63,569 nucleotides of DNA from an uncultured Granulosicoccaceae bacterium (GTDB lineage: Bacteria > Pseudomonadota > Gammaproteobacteria > Granulosicoccales > Granulosicoccaceae), in assembly GCA_938006335.1 (NCBI GenBank), contig CALLMF010000025.1, positions 1-63,569 on the forward strand, written 5' to 3'. This document shows positions 53,558 to 62,296 of the stretch, one piece after another. The notes under the pieces were generated by a model. The model was not told where the DNA came from. It saw only the letters and a list, made by a program, of their open reading frames with translations, and searched no databases. Each line of letters begins with the position of its first letter. Position 1 is the stretch's first letter. A program made the translations under genes and the position numbers.

Positions 53558-54502
53558 ATGCCAACCCTCGTAGTCAAACGCAGCGTCCTGATCGAGCAAA
53601 CGCCAGCAGTCCTTGCCGAGAGCCTTACGGACTTTCGCCGCTGGCCGCTCTGGAGTCCATGGCTATGCCAGGAACCCGACGCCAAGGTTACGTACGAGGG
53701 TGACAAGGGCGCAACAGGCAGTGGCTATGCCTGGGATGGCGTACGTGTGGGCGCGGGGCGCATGCAACTGGTTGATCAAACGAGTGAACGCATCAACTAT
53801 GAGCTGACTTTTCTCAAGCCCTGGAAAAGCGAAGCGCGCGTTGCATTCGATCTCGATGCCGAGAGCGAAGGCCATACCCAGGTGACCTGGTCGATGCGCT
53901 CTTCCCTGCCGTTCTTCCTGTTTTTCATGCGCCGCTCGTTCGAGACCTTCGTTGGGCTCGACTACGAGCGTGGGCTACGCATGCTCAAGGAACTCGAGGA
54001 AACCGGGACGGTGCTATCACGCAGCGAGTTGGCCACGGCAACGGCGTCATTGCCCGCGTGTCACTATCTGGCACTCGATGCCAGCGGTTCACTCTCTGAC
54101 ATCAGCTCTGTCATGGAAGCAGGCTATGCCACCCTTGAGCAACAGATGAACCAGGCCGGGATTCAGCAGGACGGAGCCGCCTTCTGCCACTACACCAAGA
54201 TGAACCCCATGCGGGATCAATGGACCTACACCATGGGTATTCCAGTGAACGTGGCCGACAGCACGCAGCCAACCGATTCACTGGACATCCGAGAGCGAGC
54301 CGCGATGTCACCGTGTGTTCATGTAGCGCACCACGGTAGATACGAGCACCTGGGTAATGCCTGGGCCACAGCGTTCGGCGCCATTCGCGCCAACAAGCAG
54401 AAGCATGCTCGTCGAATCGGAGGCTTTGAGATCTACCAGAAGATGCCCTCGTCACCGGATGCGGGAGATGCCGTTACCGACATCATGGTGCCGCTTCGCT
54501 GA
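53558..54502 (+). CDS. SRPBCC domain fused to GyrI-like effector-binding domain
   Basis: A 314-residue protein. Residues 1-~145 match the polyketide-cyclase/SRPBCC fold (VLAESLTDFRRWPLWSPWL, FDLDAESEGHTQVTWSMR). Residues ~165-314 match the GyrI-like/AraC-effector ligand-binding fold (FCHYTKMNPMRDQWTYTMGIPV, VAHHGRYEHLGNAWATAFGAI). No DNA-binding region is present. Such fusions are thought to bind hydrophobic or drug-like small molecules. Its stop is directly followed by the NlpC/P60 start. Confidence 0.78.
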   Translation: MPTLVVKRSVLIEQTPAVLAESLTDFRRWPLWSPWLCQEPDAKVTYEGDKGATGSGYAWDGVRVGAGRMQLVDQTSERINYELTFLKPWKSEARVAFDLDAESEGHTQVTWSMRSSLPFFLFFMRRSFETFVGLDYERGLRMLKELEETGTVLSRSELATATASLPACHYLALDASGSLSDISSVMEAGYATLEQQMNQAGIQQDGAAFCHYTKMNPMRDQWTYTMGIPVNVADSTQPTDSLDIRERAAMSPCVHVAHHGRYEHLGNAWATAFGAIRANKQKHARRIGGFEIYQKMPSSPDAGDAVTDIMVPLR

Positions 54503-55270
54503 ATGCTCGTTTGTAACGCCCGTGTGAGCATCATGCATGCAGCACCCTCACACGATGCCGCGGCCGTCAGCGAAATGCTCTTCGGCGAGACAGCGGTGCT
54601 GCTCGATAGTCCAAGCCCGGACTTTCACGAAGTGCGCTGCTCCCACGATGACTACCGGGGCTTTGTCGCTGCGGCAGACTTCACTGAACTCGGCGCAGTC
54701 TCCGATCATCAGGTGTGCGTGCGTTCCACGCTCGTGTTCAATGAACCGGACATCAAGAGCCCGGTACACATGCGACTACCTTTTGGAGCGAAGCTGGCTC
54801 TACGGGCGGGGGAGGACTCCGACCGCTGGGTACAGCAACACACCGGCGGTTGGCTACGCCGTGACCATCTCAGGACCCTGGACGGGCGGTGTGACGAAGC
54901 ACCCGTGGCGCTTGCCGCCAGGCACTACCTCGGCGCGCCCTACCTCTGGGGTGGACGCTCAAGCGACGGCTGTGATTGCTCCGGCCTGGTTCAGGTCGTA
55001 CACGCAGCTGCAGGTCTTTCACTACCGAGAGACAGCGGTGATCAGGAACAGGCGTTGTCTACCCGTGTCGCTACCAATGATCGGCAAGCGGGGGACCTCG
55101 TCTTCTGGCCAGGCCATGTTGCACTACTGATCGACCGGGACACCGTCCGTCATGCCAACGCACATAGTCTGTCGGTCACGGACGAAGCACTCAGTGACGT
55201 GAACGAACGTGCAGGTGAGCCCTCGTCGATTCGTCGCCCGCCGTTACCTCGCAGCAGCTCAACCTCATGA
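54503..55270 (+). CDS. NlpC/P60-family cell-wall endopeptidase
   Basis: A 255-residue protein. Residues ~10-130 look like two SH3-type modules; residues ~140-225 are the NlpC/P60 catalytic domain: Cys in SSDGCDCSGLVQVVHAA, His in GDLVFWPGHVALLID and a third polar residue in RHANAHS. The family cleaves D-gamma-glutamyl-diaminopimelate bonds in peptidoglycan stem peptides. No signal peptide is seen from the ATG at 54503, so it may act on imported cytoplasmic muropeptides, consistent with the recycling genes that follow. Its end overlaps the DUF4159 gene by 4 bases. Confidence 0.83.
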   Translation: MLVCNARVSIMHAAPSHDAAAVSEMLFGETAVLLDSPSPDFHEVRCSHDDYRGFVAAADFTELGAVSDHQVCVRSTLVFNEPDIKSPVHMRLPFGAKLALRAGEDSDRWVQQHTGGWLRRDHLRTLDGRCDEAPVALAARHYLGAPYLWGGRSSDGCDCSGLVQVVHAAAGLSLPRDSGDQEQALSTRVATNDRQAGDLVFWPGHVALLIDRDTVRHANAHSLSVTDEALSDVNERAGEPSSIRRPPLPRSSSTS

Positions 55271-56052
55271 CACGCCACACGATTACACTCAAGAGTGTTA
55301 CCGGACTTGCGTTATGGTTGATCATGTGCGGCGCGTCCAGCACCACGGCATCCGAGGACAACAATGCCCCGGGCAATCCGACCCATGAGTTACACCTCGC
55401 CCGCCTGATATACGAACACGGCCCGCAGTCCAACTGGGGGCCAGGTAGAGCCTGGTGGCGCATTGACTGGCCCGAGGCAGAGACGCATTTTCTGGATGCG
55501 GTGGATCGCTACACGATCATTGATGCGGCCGACGATAGCGTGCATGTATCGCTTCTCGACGACTCCCTGTTTGAACATCCATGGCTGTTTGCCCAGCAGC
55601 CCGGACGCTGGAAGCTTTCACTGGCAGAGACAACCCGTCTGGGTGAGTACCTCAAGCGCGGTGGGTTTCTCGTGGTTGATGATTTTCATGGTCCCAATGA
55701 CTGGGCCGTGTTCGAAGCGAGCATGGCCAACGCGCTACCAGGTCAGGAGATCGAGGATCTCGAAGAGGACGACATCATTGACGTGCTCTACGACCTCGAT
55801 GCACGCACGCAGATTCCTGGACGGCGCCATCTGATATACGGACCCAATGGCATCGATGCAAACATGCCTTTTGGTCCGCCCCGGTGGCGTGGCATTCGCG
55901 ATGCACAAGGGCGTCTTGTCGTTGCGATCAACTTCAACATGGACATGGGCGATGCCTGGGAACATGCAGATGACCCGGCATACCCCGTTCCGATGACCTC
56001 GTTTGCGTATCGTGTGGGTATCAACTATCTCGTGTATGCGATGACGCACTGA
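55267..56052 (+). CDS. DUF4159-domain exported protein
   Basis: A 261-residue protein with a signal peptide (VTGLALWLIMCGASSTTAS, cleaved near residue 28). The DUF4159 core covers the rest: LARLIYEHGPQSNWGPGRAWWRIDWPEAE near 45, LKRGGFLVVDDFHGPNDW near 128 and AINFNMDMGDAWEHADDP near 222. The fold resembles a class I glutamine amidotransferase-like domain; its biochemical role is unknown. It is coupled to the NlpC/P60 gene and its last 32 bases overlap the convergent GH84 gene. Confidence 0.82.
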   Translation: MTRHTITLKSVTGLALWLIMCGASSTTASEDNNAPGNPTHELHLARLIYEHGPQSNWGPGRAWWRIDWPEAETHFLDAVDRYTIIDAADDSVHVSLLDDSLFEHPWLFAQQPGRWKLSLAETTRLGEYLKRGGFLVVDDFHGPNDWAVFEASMANALPGQEIEDLEEDDIIDVLYDLDARTQIPGRRHLIYGPNGIDANMPFGPPRWRGIRDAQGRLVVAINFNMDMGDAWEHADDPAYPVPMTSFAYRVGINYLVYAMTH

Positions 56053-57184
56053 TCCGTCGCGCAAGCGGTGCAGTCTGCGTCTTCCTGATACGGTCTTCGG
56101 GTAGTTGGTCGGCCGCCAACAACAGGTCGTGGCGCAGACTCATGAAGTACGGAAACCACTCCCGACCAAGCGCGGACTTCCAACGCCAGGTCAGTGTCTC
56201 CAGCGCATCCAGTTGCTGTGACAAGGTATAGGGCGAATCAGGCGAAACAGCGCCTGGTGTATTGAATACCGGTGCATCGAAAAACTCGGCCACCACATCA
56301 AAGTCGGCCGGTACGCCATGGCGATCTAGAACCGCACGCCATGCGAGTTGTGACGACACACTACCCTTGTTTCGCTCCGCGGCAACGATATCGATCAACA
56401 GATGATCCGTTGCCGGCATGCCGGTCGGATTGAGCGCAAATTCCTGCACGCGGTCTCTACCGCGCCAGGGGCCCATCATGAGACGTCTCGGGCAGTAGTC
56501 GTTCGCGTAGAGGTTGTCCCACACGATGATGCGATGCGTACTTTGGCCGAGGTAGCGCCGGCACTCGTCGATATCAACGTGTCGCGCTACCACGTCGCTA
56601 CCACACACGGACAAAGCATGCCCGGGATCAAGCGTGTCAATGAAATCCGGCAGGTAGGCAGGACTCTCTGCGTGTAGTTCGTTGGCGTAGATACGCGGCA
56701 CCACAAGCAATGAGCAACCGAGTTGATGTCCCAATTCGTTGGCAAGACTTGCGTGCGCCTCACCTTCGCTCTTGAATCCACCGAGACGTTGCGACAGGAG
56801 TGGATCGATATCGTCGAGCAGCACGGTGGGAACATGCACACCATCGTCGATCATCGCGCGTGTCTTGCTCACCAGACAAGCCATGTCTGCATTGCACGCA
56901 AGGTCTGCAAGATCGATATCTGCACCCGGTGCCAATCCGGCGGCCACGTGAACGCCACGTGTCTGCGCCTTAGCACAAAACGTCTGGAAGGCATCGCGCC
57001 ATGTTGCCGCGTAGGCTTCTCGCCAGGCAAAACGATGTGCCGGATCTTCCTTCGGGGCATACCACCAGAAGTTCATGCCAGCACTCGCGACCGCCTGCAT
57101 CAGTCGATGACGCTCCGGCCACTCAAGCAAGCGTCCATACCAACCTTCGACAAAGCCGGTAAGTGGCTCTTCAGGCAGAGTCAC
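56021..57184 (-). CDS. GH84 beta-N-acetylglucosaminidase
   Basis: A 387-residue glycosidase. FVEGWYGRLLEWPERHRLM at residues 11-29 is the GH84 signature; WYAPKEDPAHRFAWREAY near 41 and AAGLAPGADI near 81 follow, and the catalytic Asp pair is D124-D125 in VLLDDIDPLL. GH84 enzymes remove terminal beta-GlcNAc by substrate-assisted catalysis. No signal peptide is seen, so it is cytoplasmic. Coupled by a 4-base overlap to anmK; in this setting it may hydrolyse GlcNAc-anhydroMurNAc, the job of NagZ (GH3) in E. coli. Confidence 0.85.
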   Translation of the reverse strand: MTLPEEPLTGFVEGWYGRLLEWPERHRLMQAVASAGMNFWWYAPKEDPAHRFAWREAYAATWRDAFQTFCAKAQTRGVHVAAGLAPGADIDLADLACNADMACLVSKTRAMIDDGVHVPTVLLDDIDPLLSQRLGGFKSEGEAHASLANELGHQLGCSLLVVPRIYANELHAESPAYLPDFIDTLDPGHALSVCGSDVVARHVDIDECRRYLGQSTHRIIVWDNLYANDYCPRRLMMGPWRGRDRVQEFALNPTGMPATDHLLIDIVAAERNKGSVSSQLAWRAVLDRHGVPADFDVVAEFFDAPVFNTPGAVSPDSPYTLSQQLDALETLTWRWKSALGREWFPYFMSLRHDLLLAADQLPEDRIRKTQTAPLARRISASSHTRDS

Positions 57185-58326
57185 TGAACGGTCTCCGGCG
57201 CGTAGTAGTTACCGGCCACTACCGGATGCCGCGCGCCGGTCGTCTCCGGAAAACTGCTGGGTAATCCAGCACGTTGTCGTGCGGCAAGCAAGGCAACCAG
57301 CTCCGCCTCCGCACCGTCTGCCGGCACCCCGATAGCATCCGACGTCAGGACGTGGCAACTCGCCTCCAGCCCGTTCATGATGGCGCGGTTGTGTACACCC
57401 CCACCCGACACCACCAGCGACTCTACGGGGCGAGGCGACAATGCAAGACCGCGCAGCACACACTCCACGGTAACGGCAGCGAGCGTTGCTAGGGCATCGT
57501 CCAGAGACAGCGCTTCGATGTCACGCAGTACGTTCAGCGGCAGGAAATGATCACGGTCCAGTGACTTCGGTGGTGGGCGCTTGAAATACGCGTCCTGTAG
57601 CAGTGCGTTGCAAAGCTCGTGATGCACCGTACCGCACAAGGCACGCTCGCCTCCCCGGTCCCAAGGCTCACGCAGTGTGCGCAGGGTGAGCCTGTCGAGC
57701 AGCGCATTGCCAGGACCACAATCAAAGCCTGCGGTAATCGCACCATCAATGAGCGTGAGGTTGGCGACACCGCCGAGATTCAACCACGCGACTGATCCGT
57801 GAAGACCTGCTTGCTGGAGCACCGCGGCGTGGTAGACGGGCGCGAGGGGTGCGCCCTCTCCGCCCGCAGCCATGTCTGCCGCACGCAACTGGCCCACTAC
57901 CGGCAGGTTCAAATCATTGGCAAGACGCTGTGGATCTCCGAGCTGCAGTGTCTCTCCCCTATCGGGCGCGTGCCACACGGTCTGCCCATGAAATCCGACC
58001 AGCTGGACGTCCAGCGCCGGGTGCTGGGCAAGAAAGGTCCGAACCGCCTCGGCATGCTCATCTGCGACGCGCTGGTCCAGGTCGCGCACCAACTCGGGTA
58101 ACTCATCAAGCGCCGCGCCATGCGCTACCGCGTCGGTCAGCCGCTCACGTGTGCCTGTCGAGTACGGAAATGTACGTGGGGGTGCAACACGCTGAATCTT
58201 GTGTCCATCGGTTCGGGTCAGCGCGACATCGATTCCGTCGAGGCTCGTGCCGGCCATCAGGCCGATGACCAGCTGCTCCGGTGGTGACTCGGCACGCGAC
58301 GCCGGGAGTGAATTCACAGTCTCCAT
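57181..58326 (-). CDS. anmK: Anhydro-N-acetylmuramic acid kinase
   Basis: A 381-residue ASKHA-fold kinase. IGLMAGTSLDGIDVALT at residues 21-37 is the AnmK signature; GFHGQTVWHAPDRGETLQLGDP near 112, LNLGGVANLTLID near 182, DCGPGNALLDRL near 205 and VVSGGGVHNRAIM near 320 complete the family set. It turns 1,6-anhydroMurNAc into MurNAc 6-phosphate in cell-wall recycling. It is divergent to the AmpG-like permease with 55 bases between starts, and coupled to GH84. No MurQ etherase is seen in the window. Confidence 0.93.
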   Translation of the reverse strand: METVNSLPASRAESPPEQLVIGLMAGTSLDGIDVALTRTDGHKIQRVAPPRTFPYSTGTRERLTDAVAHGAALDELPELVRDLDQRVADEHAEAVRTFLAQHPALDVQLVGFHGQTVWHAPDRGETLQLGDPQRLANDLNLPVVGQLRAADMAAGGEGAPLAPVYHAAVLQQAGLHGSVAWLNLGGVANLTLIDGAITAGFDCGPGNALLDRLTLRTLREPWDRGGERALCGTVHHELCNALLQDAYFKRPPPKSLDRDHFLPLNVLRDIEALSLDDALATLAAVTVECVLRGLALSPRPVESLVVSGGGVHNRAIMNGLEASCHVLTSDAIGVPADGAEAELVALLAARQRAGLPSSFPETTGARHPVVAGNYYAPETVQ

Positions 58327-58381
58327 GCCGCTACATCCTACCGGGCGCTATCATCGCTGCTCGACCCGTTGGACCGACGCC

Positions 58382-59797
58382 ATGATCGCTGCGACCGCTC
58401 AACCCTCACTGGCCACGTATCTGGACCGCCGCATGCCGCGGATCCTGCTGTTGGGCGCCATCTCGGGCTTCCCCTGGGTGCTGATCGGCAGCTCACTCTC
58501 CTTGTGGCTCAAGGACGATGGCATGAGCCGCAGCACCATCGGCTGGGCGGGATTGATCTTCTCGGTCTATGCCATCAATTATCTATGGGCGCCGCTGATC
58601 GACCGCATCCGAATCCCTTGGCTGACCGAGAAGGTCGGCCATCGCAAGGCCTGGATCCTGTTATTGCAGATCGTGATCCTGCTGATGCTCCTGGTCTGGA
58701 GTACCTTGTCTCCGAGCGAGAGCCTCGCTGTCGTGATCGCAGTCGGTGTGGTCATCGCGGTTGCGTCCGCAAGCCAGGACATCACTATCGATGCCCTGCG
58801 TATCGAACAGGTTGCAGAGACGGAATCGGCCACGATGGCAGCCGGCGCGGCGGTCGCTGTCGTCGGCTGGTGGACCGGCTTCAAGCTTGGCGGCTTGTTG
58901 TCGCTCCTGGTTGCTGGCGCCTTCGAGGAGCGCGGTGTTGCCGATCACTGGCAAGCAACCTTTCTCGTGCTGGCGGTACTCATGGTCGTCATGAACCTGC
59001 TGTTGCTGCTGATACCCGAGATGTCGTGGCGAGAACGTCGAGAACGACAGCGCGCCGATGAACATCGACTGGTTGGCAATGCCGACGACAACATCTTCAA
59101 GCTCACAGTCGGTTGGATTGGCAGCACCATCATCTCGCCCATCTCGAGCTTCTTCCGTCAGAACGGCGTTGCGCTGGCCTGCGCCATCCTGGCGTTTGTC
59201 TTCCTGTTCAAGATTGGTGAGGCCTTTGTCGGGCGGATGTCCATCGTGTTCTACGACGACATCGGTTTCTCCAAGGGCGATATCGGCTTGTATTCCAAGG
59301 GCCTTGGCTGGGTCACCACCATCGTGTTCACGCTGATCGGCGGATGGTTTGCCGTCAAGCGCGGTGTTGTCACCGCATTGATCCTGGCAGGTATCGCCAT
59401 GGCCGCGACCAACCTGCTGTTTGCCGCCATGGCCTGGCAGGGAGAACCGTCGACGCTGTTGTTTGCGGTCGCGGTCATCGTCGATGATGCGGCGGCGGCC
59501 ATTGCCACGGTGATCTTCGTCACCTTCATTTCATTGATGGTGGATCGCACCTATACGGCAACTCAGTACGCCTTGTTATCTTCCATCGGCACATCGGGCA
59601 GAACCGTGGTTGCCGCCTCGTCCGGCGCGTTGGTGGACGGGCTAGGCGGCGACTGGGGTACTTTCTTCATACTGACTGCCGTGATGGTGCTGCCATCGCT
59701 CATCCTCCTGTACTGGCTTCGCAATCGCCTGCCTACCCGTCAGCAGGTTGAACCTGCCGTCGTCAGTCCTGTTACCCCTGTCAACCCCGGAACCTGA
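58382..59797 (+). CDS. ampG: AmpG-like muropeptide MFS permease
   Basis: A 471-residue membrane protein with 12-14 hydrophobic segments, close in length to AmpG. It begins with LLLGAISGFPWVLIGSSLSLWLKDDG at residue 20, and YLWAPLIDRIRIPWL, ASASQDITIDALRIEQ near 135 and TATQYALLSSIGTSGRTV near 395 match AmpG. It would import GlcNAc-anhydroMurNAc peptides. The ATG at 58382 is the start nearest the first membrane helix. Divergent from anmK, so one control region probably serves both. Confidence 0.85.
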   Translation: MIAATAQPSLATYLDRRMPRILLLGAISGFPWVLIGSSLSLWLKDDGMSRSTIGWAGLIFSVYAINYLWAPLIDRIRIPWLTEKVGHRKAWILLLQIVILLMLLVWSTLSPSESLAVVIAVGVVIAVASASQDITIDALRIEQVAETESATMAAGAAVAVVGWWTGFKLGGLLSLLVAGAFEERGVADHWQATFLVLAVLMVVMNLLLLLIPEMSWRERRERQRADEHRLVGNADDNIFKLTVGWIGSTIISPISSFFRQNGVALACAILAFVFLFKIGEAFVGRMSIVFYDDIGFSKGDIGLYSKGLGWVTTIVFTLIGGWFAVKRGVVTALILAGIAMAATNLLFAAMAWQGEPSTLLFAVAVIVDDAAAAIATVIFVTFISLMVDRTYTATQYALLSSIGTSGRTVVAASSGALVDGLGGDWGTFFILTAVMVLPSLILLYWLRNRLPTRQQVEPAVVSPVTPVNPGT

Positions 59798-59802
59798 TCC
59801 TC

Positions 59803-60744
59803 ATGTACCTCTGCTGTGGAGACGCCCTCTACGATCTGTTTGTCGGCGCCAGCGAGCGCAGCGCCTCTGCCCTGAAACTCGAAGGTGATGTCGGTGGTTC
59901 TCCGATCAACGTGGCGACAGGCCTTGCGCGGTTGGGCCAGGCCTCCGGTTACTTCACTCAGCTCTCGAGCGATCTGTTTGGCGAGCGCATGCGTGCGAAG
60001 TTGCTGGCAGAGGGCCTGTCGCTCGACACATCACTGACCAGCGATCGCAATACCACCCTCGCTGTGATCGAGAAGAACCTGGATGGCTCGGCTCGCTATG
60101 CCTTCTACACTGATGGCACCGCCGACACGAGCCTCGTTGTTGATGATCTGCCAGACACACTGCCGGAGTCGGTTCGCGTGGTGCACTTCGGCTCCTACTC
60201 AACGGCGGCATCGCCGTCCGGCAAGACGCTCGAGACGCTTGCCCAACGTGAGGCCGAGCGCGGGCGTTTCATCAGCTATGACCCCAACATACGACTACCC
60301 GTAGTCTCTGACCTGGATATCTGGCGCGAACGCTTCACCGGTTTTTCGAGTGCCGCACGCTTCATCAAGGCCTCCGATGAAGACATCGAAGCGCTCTACG
60401 GGCCAGGCGCGGAAGACAAATTTGTCGCCGACTGCATCGACCGGGGCGCGGATGTCGTCTGCATCACTCGCGGGCCTGATGGCGCCAGTGCGTTTGCCGC
60501 CGATGGCCGCAGCACTCACAGCGAAGGGGTCAAGATCACGGTAGCCGATACCGTGGGCGCAGGCGACACCTTCCAGGCAACGTGTCTGTACTGGCTCGGG
60601 CGCGAAGGCCACGTTGGTGACACAGGCGAGCTCGTGGGTAGTGTGGATCTGGAAGGCATGGTCAAGCTAGCACTGCAAGCCGCAGCGATCACCTGTACGC
60701 GTAACGGTGCTGACTTGCCACGCCTGGCCGATCTTGGTCTGTAG
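59803..60744 (+). CDS. PfkB-family carbohydrate kinase (fructokinase-like)
   Basis: A 313-residue ribokinase-fold enzyme. CCGDALYDLFVG at the start, GGSPINVATGLARLG near residue 32 and the C-terminal DTVGAGDTFQA with the catalytic Asp are present. It lacks the IolC-type RAGVDFYA start. It is five bases after ampG and 48 before the PLP-enzyme gene. Substrate could be fructose or an amino-sugar released from muropeptides. It does not belong to the GlcNAc-kinase (NagK, ROK) or AmgK families. Confidence 0.8.
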   Translation: MYLCCGDALYDLFVGASERSASALKLEGDVGGSPINVATGLARLGQASGYFTQLSSDLFGERMRAKLLAEGLSLDTSLTSDRNTTLAVIEKNLDGSARYAFYTDGTADTSLVVDDLPDTLPESVRVVHFGSYSTAASPSGKTLETLAQREAERGRFISYDPNIRLPVVSDLDIWRERFTGFSSAARFIKASDEDIEALYGPGAEDKFVADCIDRGADVVCITRGPDGASAFAADGRSTHSEGVKITVADTVGAGDTFQATCLYWLGREGHVGDTGELVGSVDLEGMVKLALQAAAITCTRNGADLPRLADLGL

Positions 60745-60792
60745 ACGTTTCACTGCCGGGCGATCGCTCTGGCCGACATTCAAAGGTACTTC

Positions 60793-61785
60793 ATGCCAGG
60801 CACAACGCTCGACATCACACGCGCCACTGATCTGATCACGCAGTGCCCGATCTATCAGGCGACGCCTACGATCAGTGTTGCCACCGGCGCGCACAGCGTT
60901 CTCGCCAAGGACGAGCGAGGGCGATTCGGTCTGGGCGCGTTCAAGGCACTCGGCGGCGTCTATGCCGTCATGCGCCTCATCGAGGAGCGTTGCGCGTCTG
61001 GGACGGCCAATCCGGCAGACGAGGATTTTCGCGCGGCAGCATCCAGCATGACCTTTGTGTGTGCGAGTGCGGGCAATCACGGTCTGGCGGTTGCTGCGGG
61101 TGCAGCGCTGTGCGGCGCGCAGTGCCGCGTGCACCTTGCTGCAAGCGTGCCACAGGATTTCGAAGACCGTCTTGCCGCCAAGGGTGCAACAGTCATTCGA
61201 TCCGGAGAACGCTATGCCGAGGCCGTAGCTGCTGCCGTGGCCGATGGAGAGACGGATGGACACATCCATCTCGCTGATGGATCCTGGCCCGGATACACGC
61301 ATGAGCCTGGCCTTGTGATGGAAGGCTATACCGTCATGGCTGAAGAGATGCGCCAACAGTTCGAAGCGAGCGGTGAGTGGCCACACACGGTCTGGCTGCA
61401 GGCGGGTGTCGGTGGCTTTGCCGCAGCGGTGACTTACGCCATTCGAGATCGATGGTCTGTACAACCCGATATCGTGATCGTCGAGCCCGAGACTCAGGCG
61501 TCTGTTGCTGCCGCACTGGCAAGCGGAGAACTGGTGACCGTCGATGGCGCGGAGTCCACGATGGGCAGGTTGGACTGTGAAGTTGCGTCGCTACTTGCCT
61601 TCGACATTCTGCAAAGCGCCAACGTCAGTTGCACTACGGTCACTGATGAGGAAGTTGCAAGCGCCTTGTCGCATCTTGAGGCGCAGGGAATACGGACCAC
61701 ACCATCAGGTGCCGCGGGCTTTACCGCGTGGCTGCGTGACGGCAAGCCTGATCAGCGGTCGCTCGTTGTCCTGACCGAAGCGTAG
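60793..61785 (+). CDS. PLP enzyme, diaminopropionate ammonia-lyase-like
   Basis: A 330-residue fold-type II PLP enzyme. RFGLGAFKALGGVYAVMR is the DAPAL-type lysine site (Lys51); CASAGNHGLAVAAGA is the Asn-containing phosphate loop, and LQAGVGGFAAAVTYAI the glycine loop. YgeX proteins are about 400 residues, so this is a shorter relative; threonine dehydratase or a D-amino-acid lyase are alternatives. Its place after ampG and a kinase suggests use of an amino acid released from cell-wall material. It ends immediately beside the convergent greB gene. Confidence 0.75.
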   Translation: MPGTTLDITRATDLITQCPIYQATPTISVATGAHSVLAKDERGRFGLGAFKALGGVYAVMRLIEERCASGTANPADEDFRAAASSMTFVCASAGNHGLAVAAGAALCGAQCRVHLAASVPQDFEDRLAAKGATVIRSGERYAEAVAAAVADGETDGHIHLADGSWPGYTHEPGLVMEGYTVMAEEMRQQFEASGEWPHTVWLQAGVGGFAAAVTYAIRDRWSVQPDIVIVEPETQASVAAALASGELVTVDGAESTMGRLDCEVASLLAFDILQSANVSCTTVTDEEVASALSHLEAQGIRTTPSGAAGFTAWLRDGKPDQRSLVVLTEA

Positions 61786-62292
61786 TCAATCGTCCGGCCA
61801 CGAGACCGACAGTACCCACCAGGTCATGCTGCGGCCTTCCACCACGATCGTGACCTGATCATCGACACGCTTGCCGAGCACCGCTCGCGCCAGCGGTGAG
61901 TCGATACTGATGCGATTCGTTGCTGGGTCAATCTCATCAGCACCCACGATGTGGACCCGCTTGACGCTCGATTCCTTGTCGTCCTCAAGCTCCAGTTCGA
62001 CCAGCGCACCAAAACGTACCTGGTCCCCTCCGGCGATAACATCGACAACGTCCAGATCGGGCAAGCGCTTCTGCAAGTAACGAATGCGCCGGTCAATGCC
62101 TCCCAGCTCCTTCTTTCTGTAGTGATACTCCGCGTTCTCGGATCGATCACCCTCGGCAGCAGCGGCAGACAATGCAGTAACGACATCGCGTCGACGTAGC
62201 CATAACGCTTTCTGTTCGGCGACCAGTTGATCGTAGCCACGACGGGAAATATACGGCGAGGAGCGCGGCGCCGGTGGCCGATAACGAGACAC
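61786..62292 (-). CDS. greB: Transcription elongation factor GreB
   Basis: A 168-residue GreA/GreB protein. The coiled-coil N-terminus YISRRGYDQLVAEQKALWL with GDRSENAEYHYRKKELGGIDRRIRYLQKRL is strongly GreB-like, and the C-terminal FKBP-like domain has SIDSPLARAVLGKRVDDQVTI. It rescues backtracked RNA polymerase by stimulating transcript cleavage. The GTG at 62292 (VSRYRPPAPRSSPYIS) is chosen because GreB-type leaders start this way and it lies four bases after the amidohydrolase stop. Confidence 0.9.
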   Translation of the reverse strand: MSRYRPPAPRSSPYISRRGYDQLVAEQKALWLRRRDVVTALSAAAAEGDRSENAEYHYRKKELGGIDRRIRYLQKRLPDLDVVDVIAGGDQVRFGALVELELEDDKESSVKRVHIVGADEIDPATNRISIDSPLARAVLGKRVDDQVTIVVEGRSMTWWVLSVSWPDD

Positions 62293-62296
62293 GATT

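Noticed and set aside
60667..61464. 265-codon open frame on the minus strand
   Set aside because: Antisense to the PLP enzyme and the kinase end; no recognisable motif.
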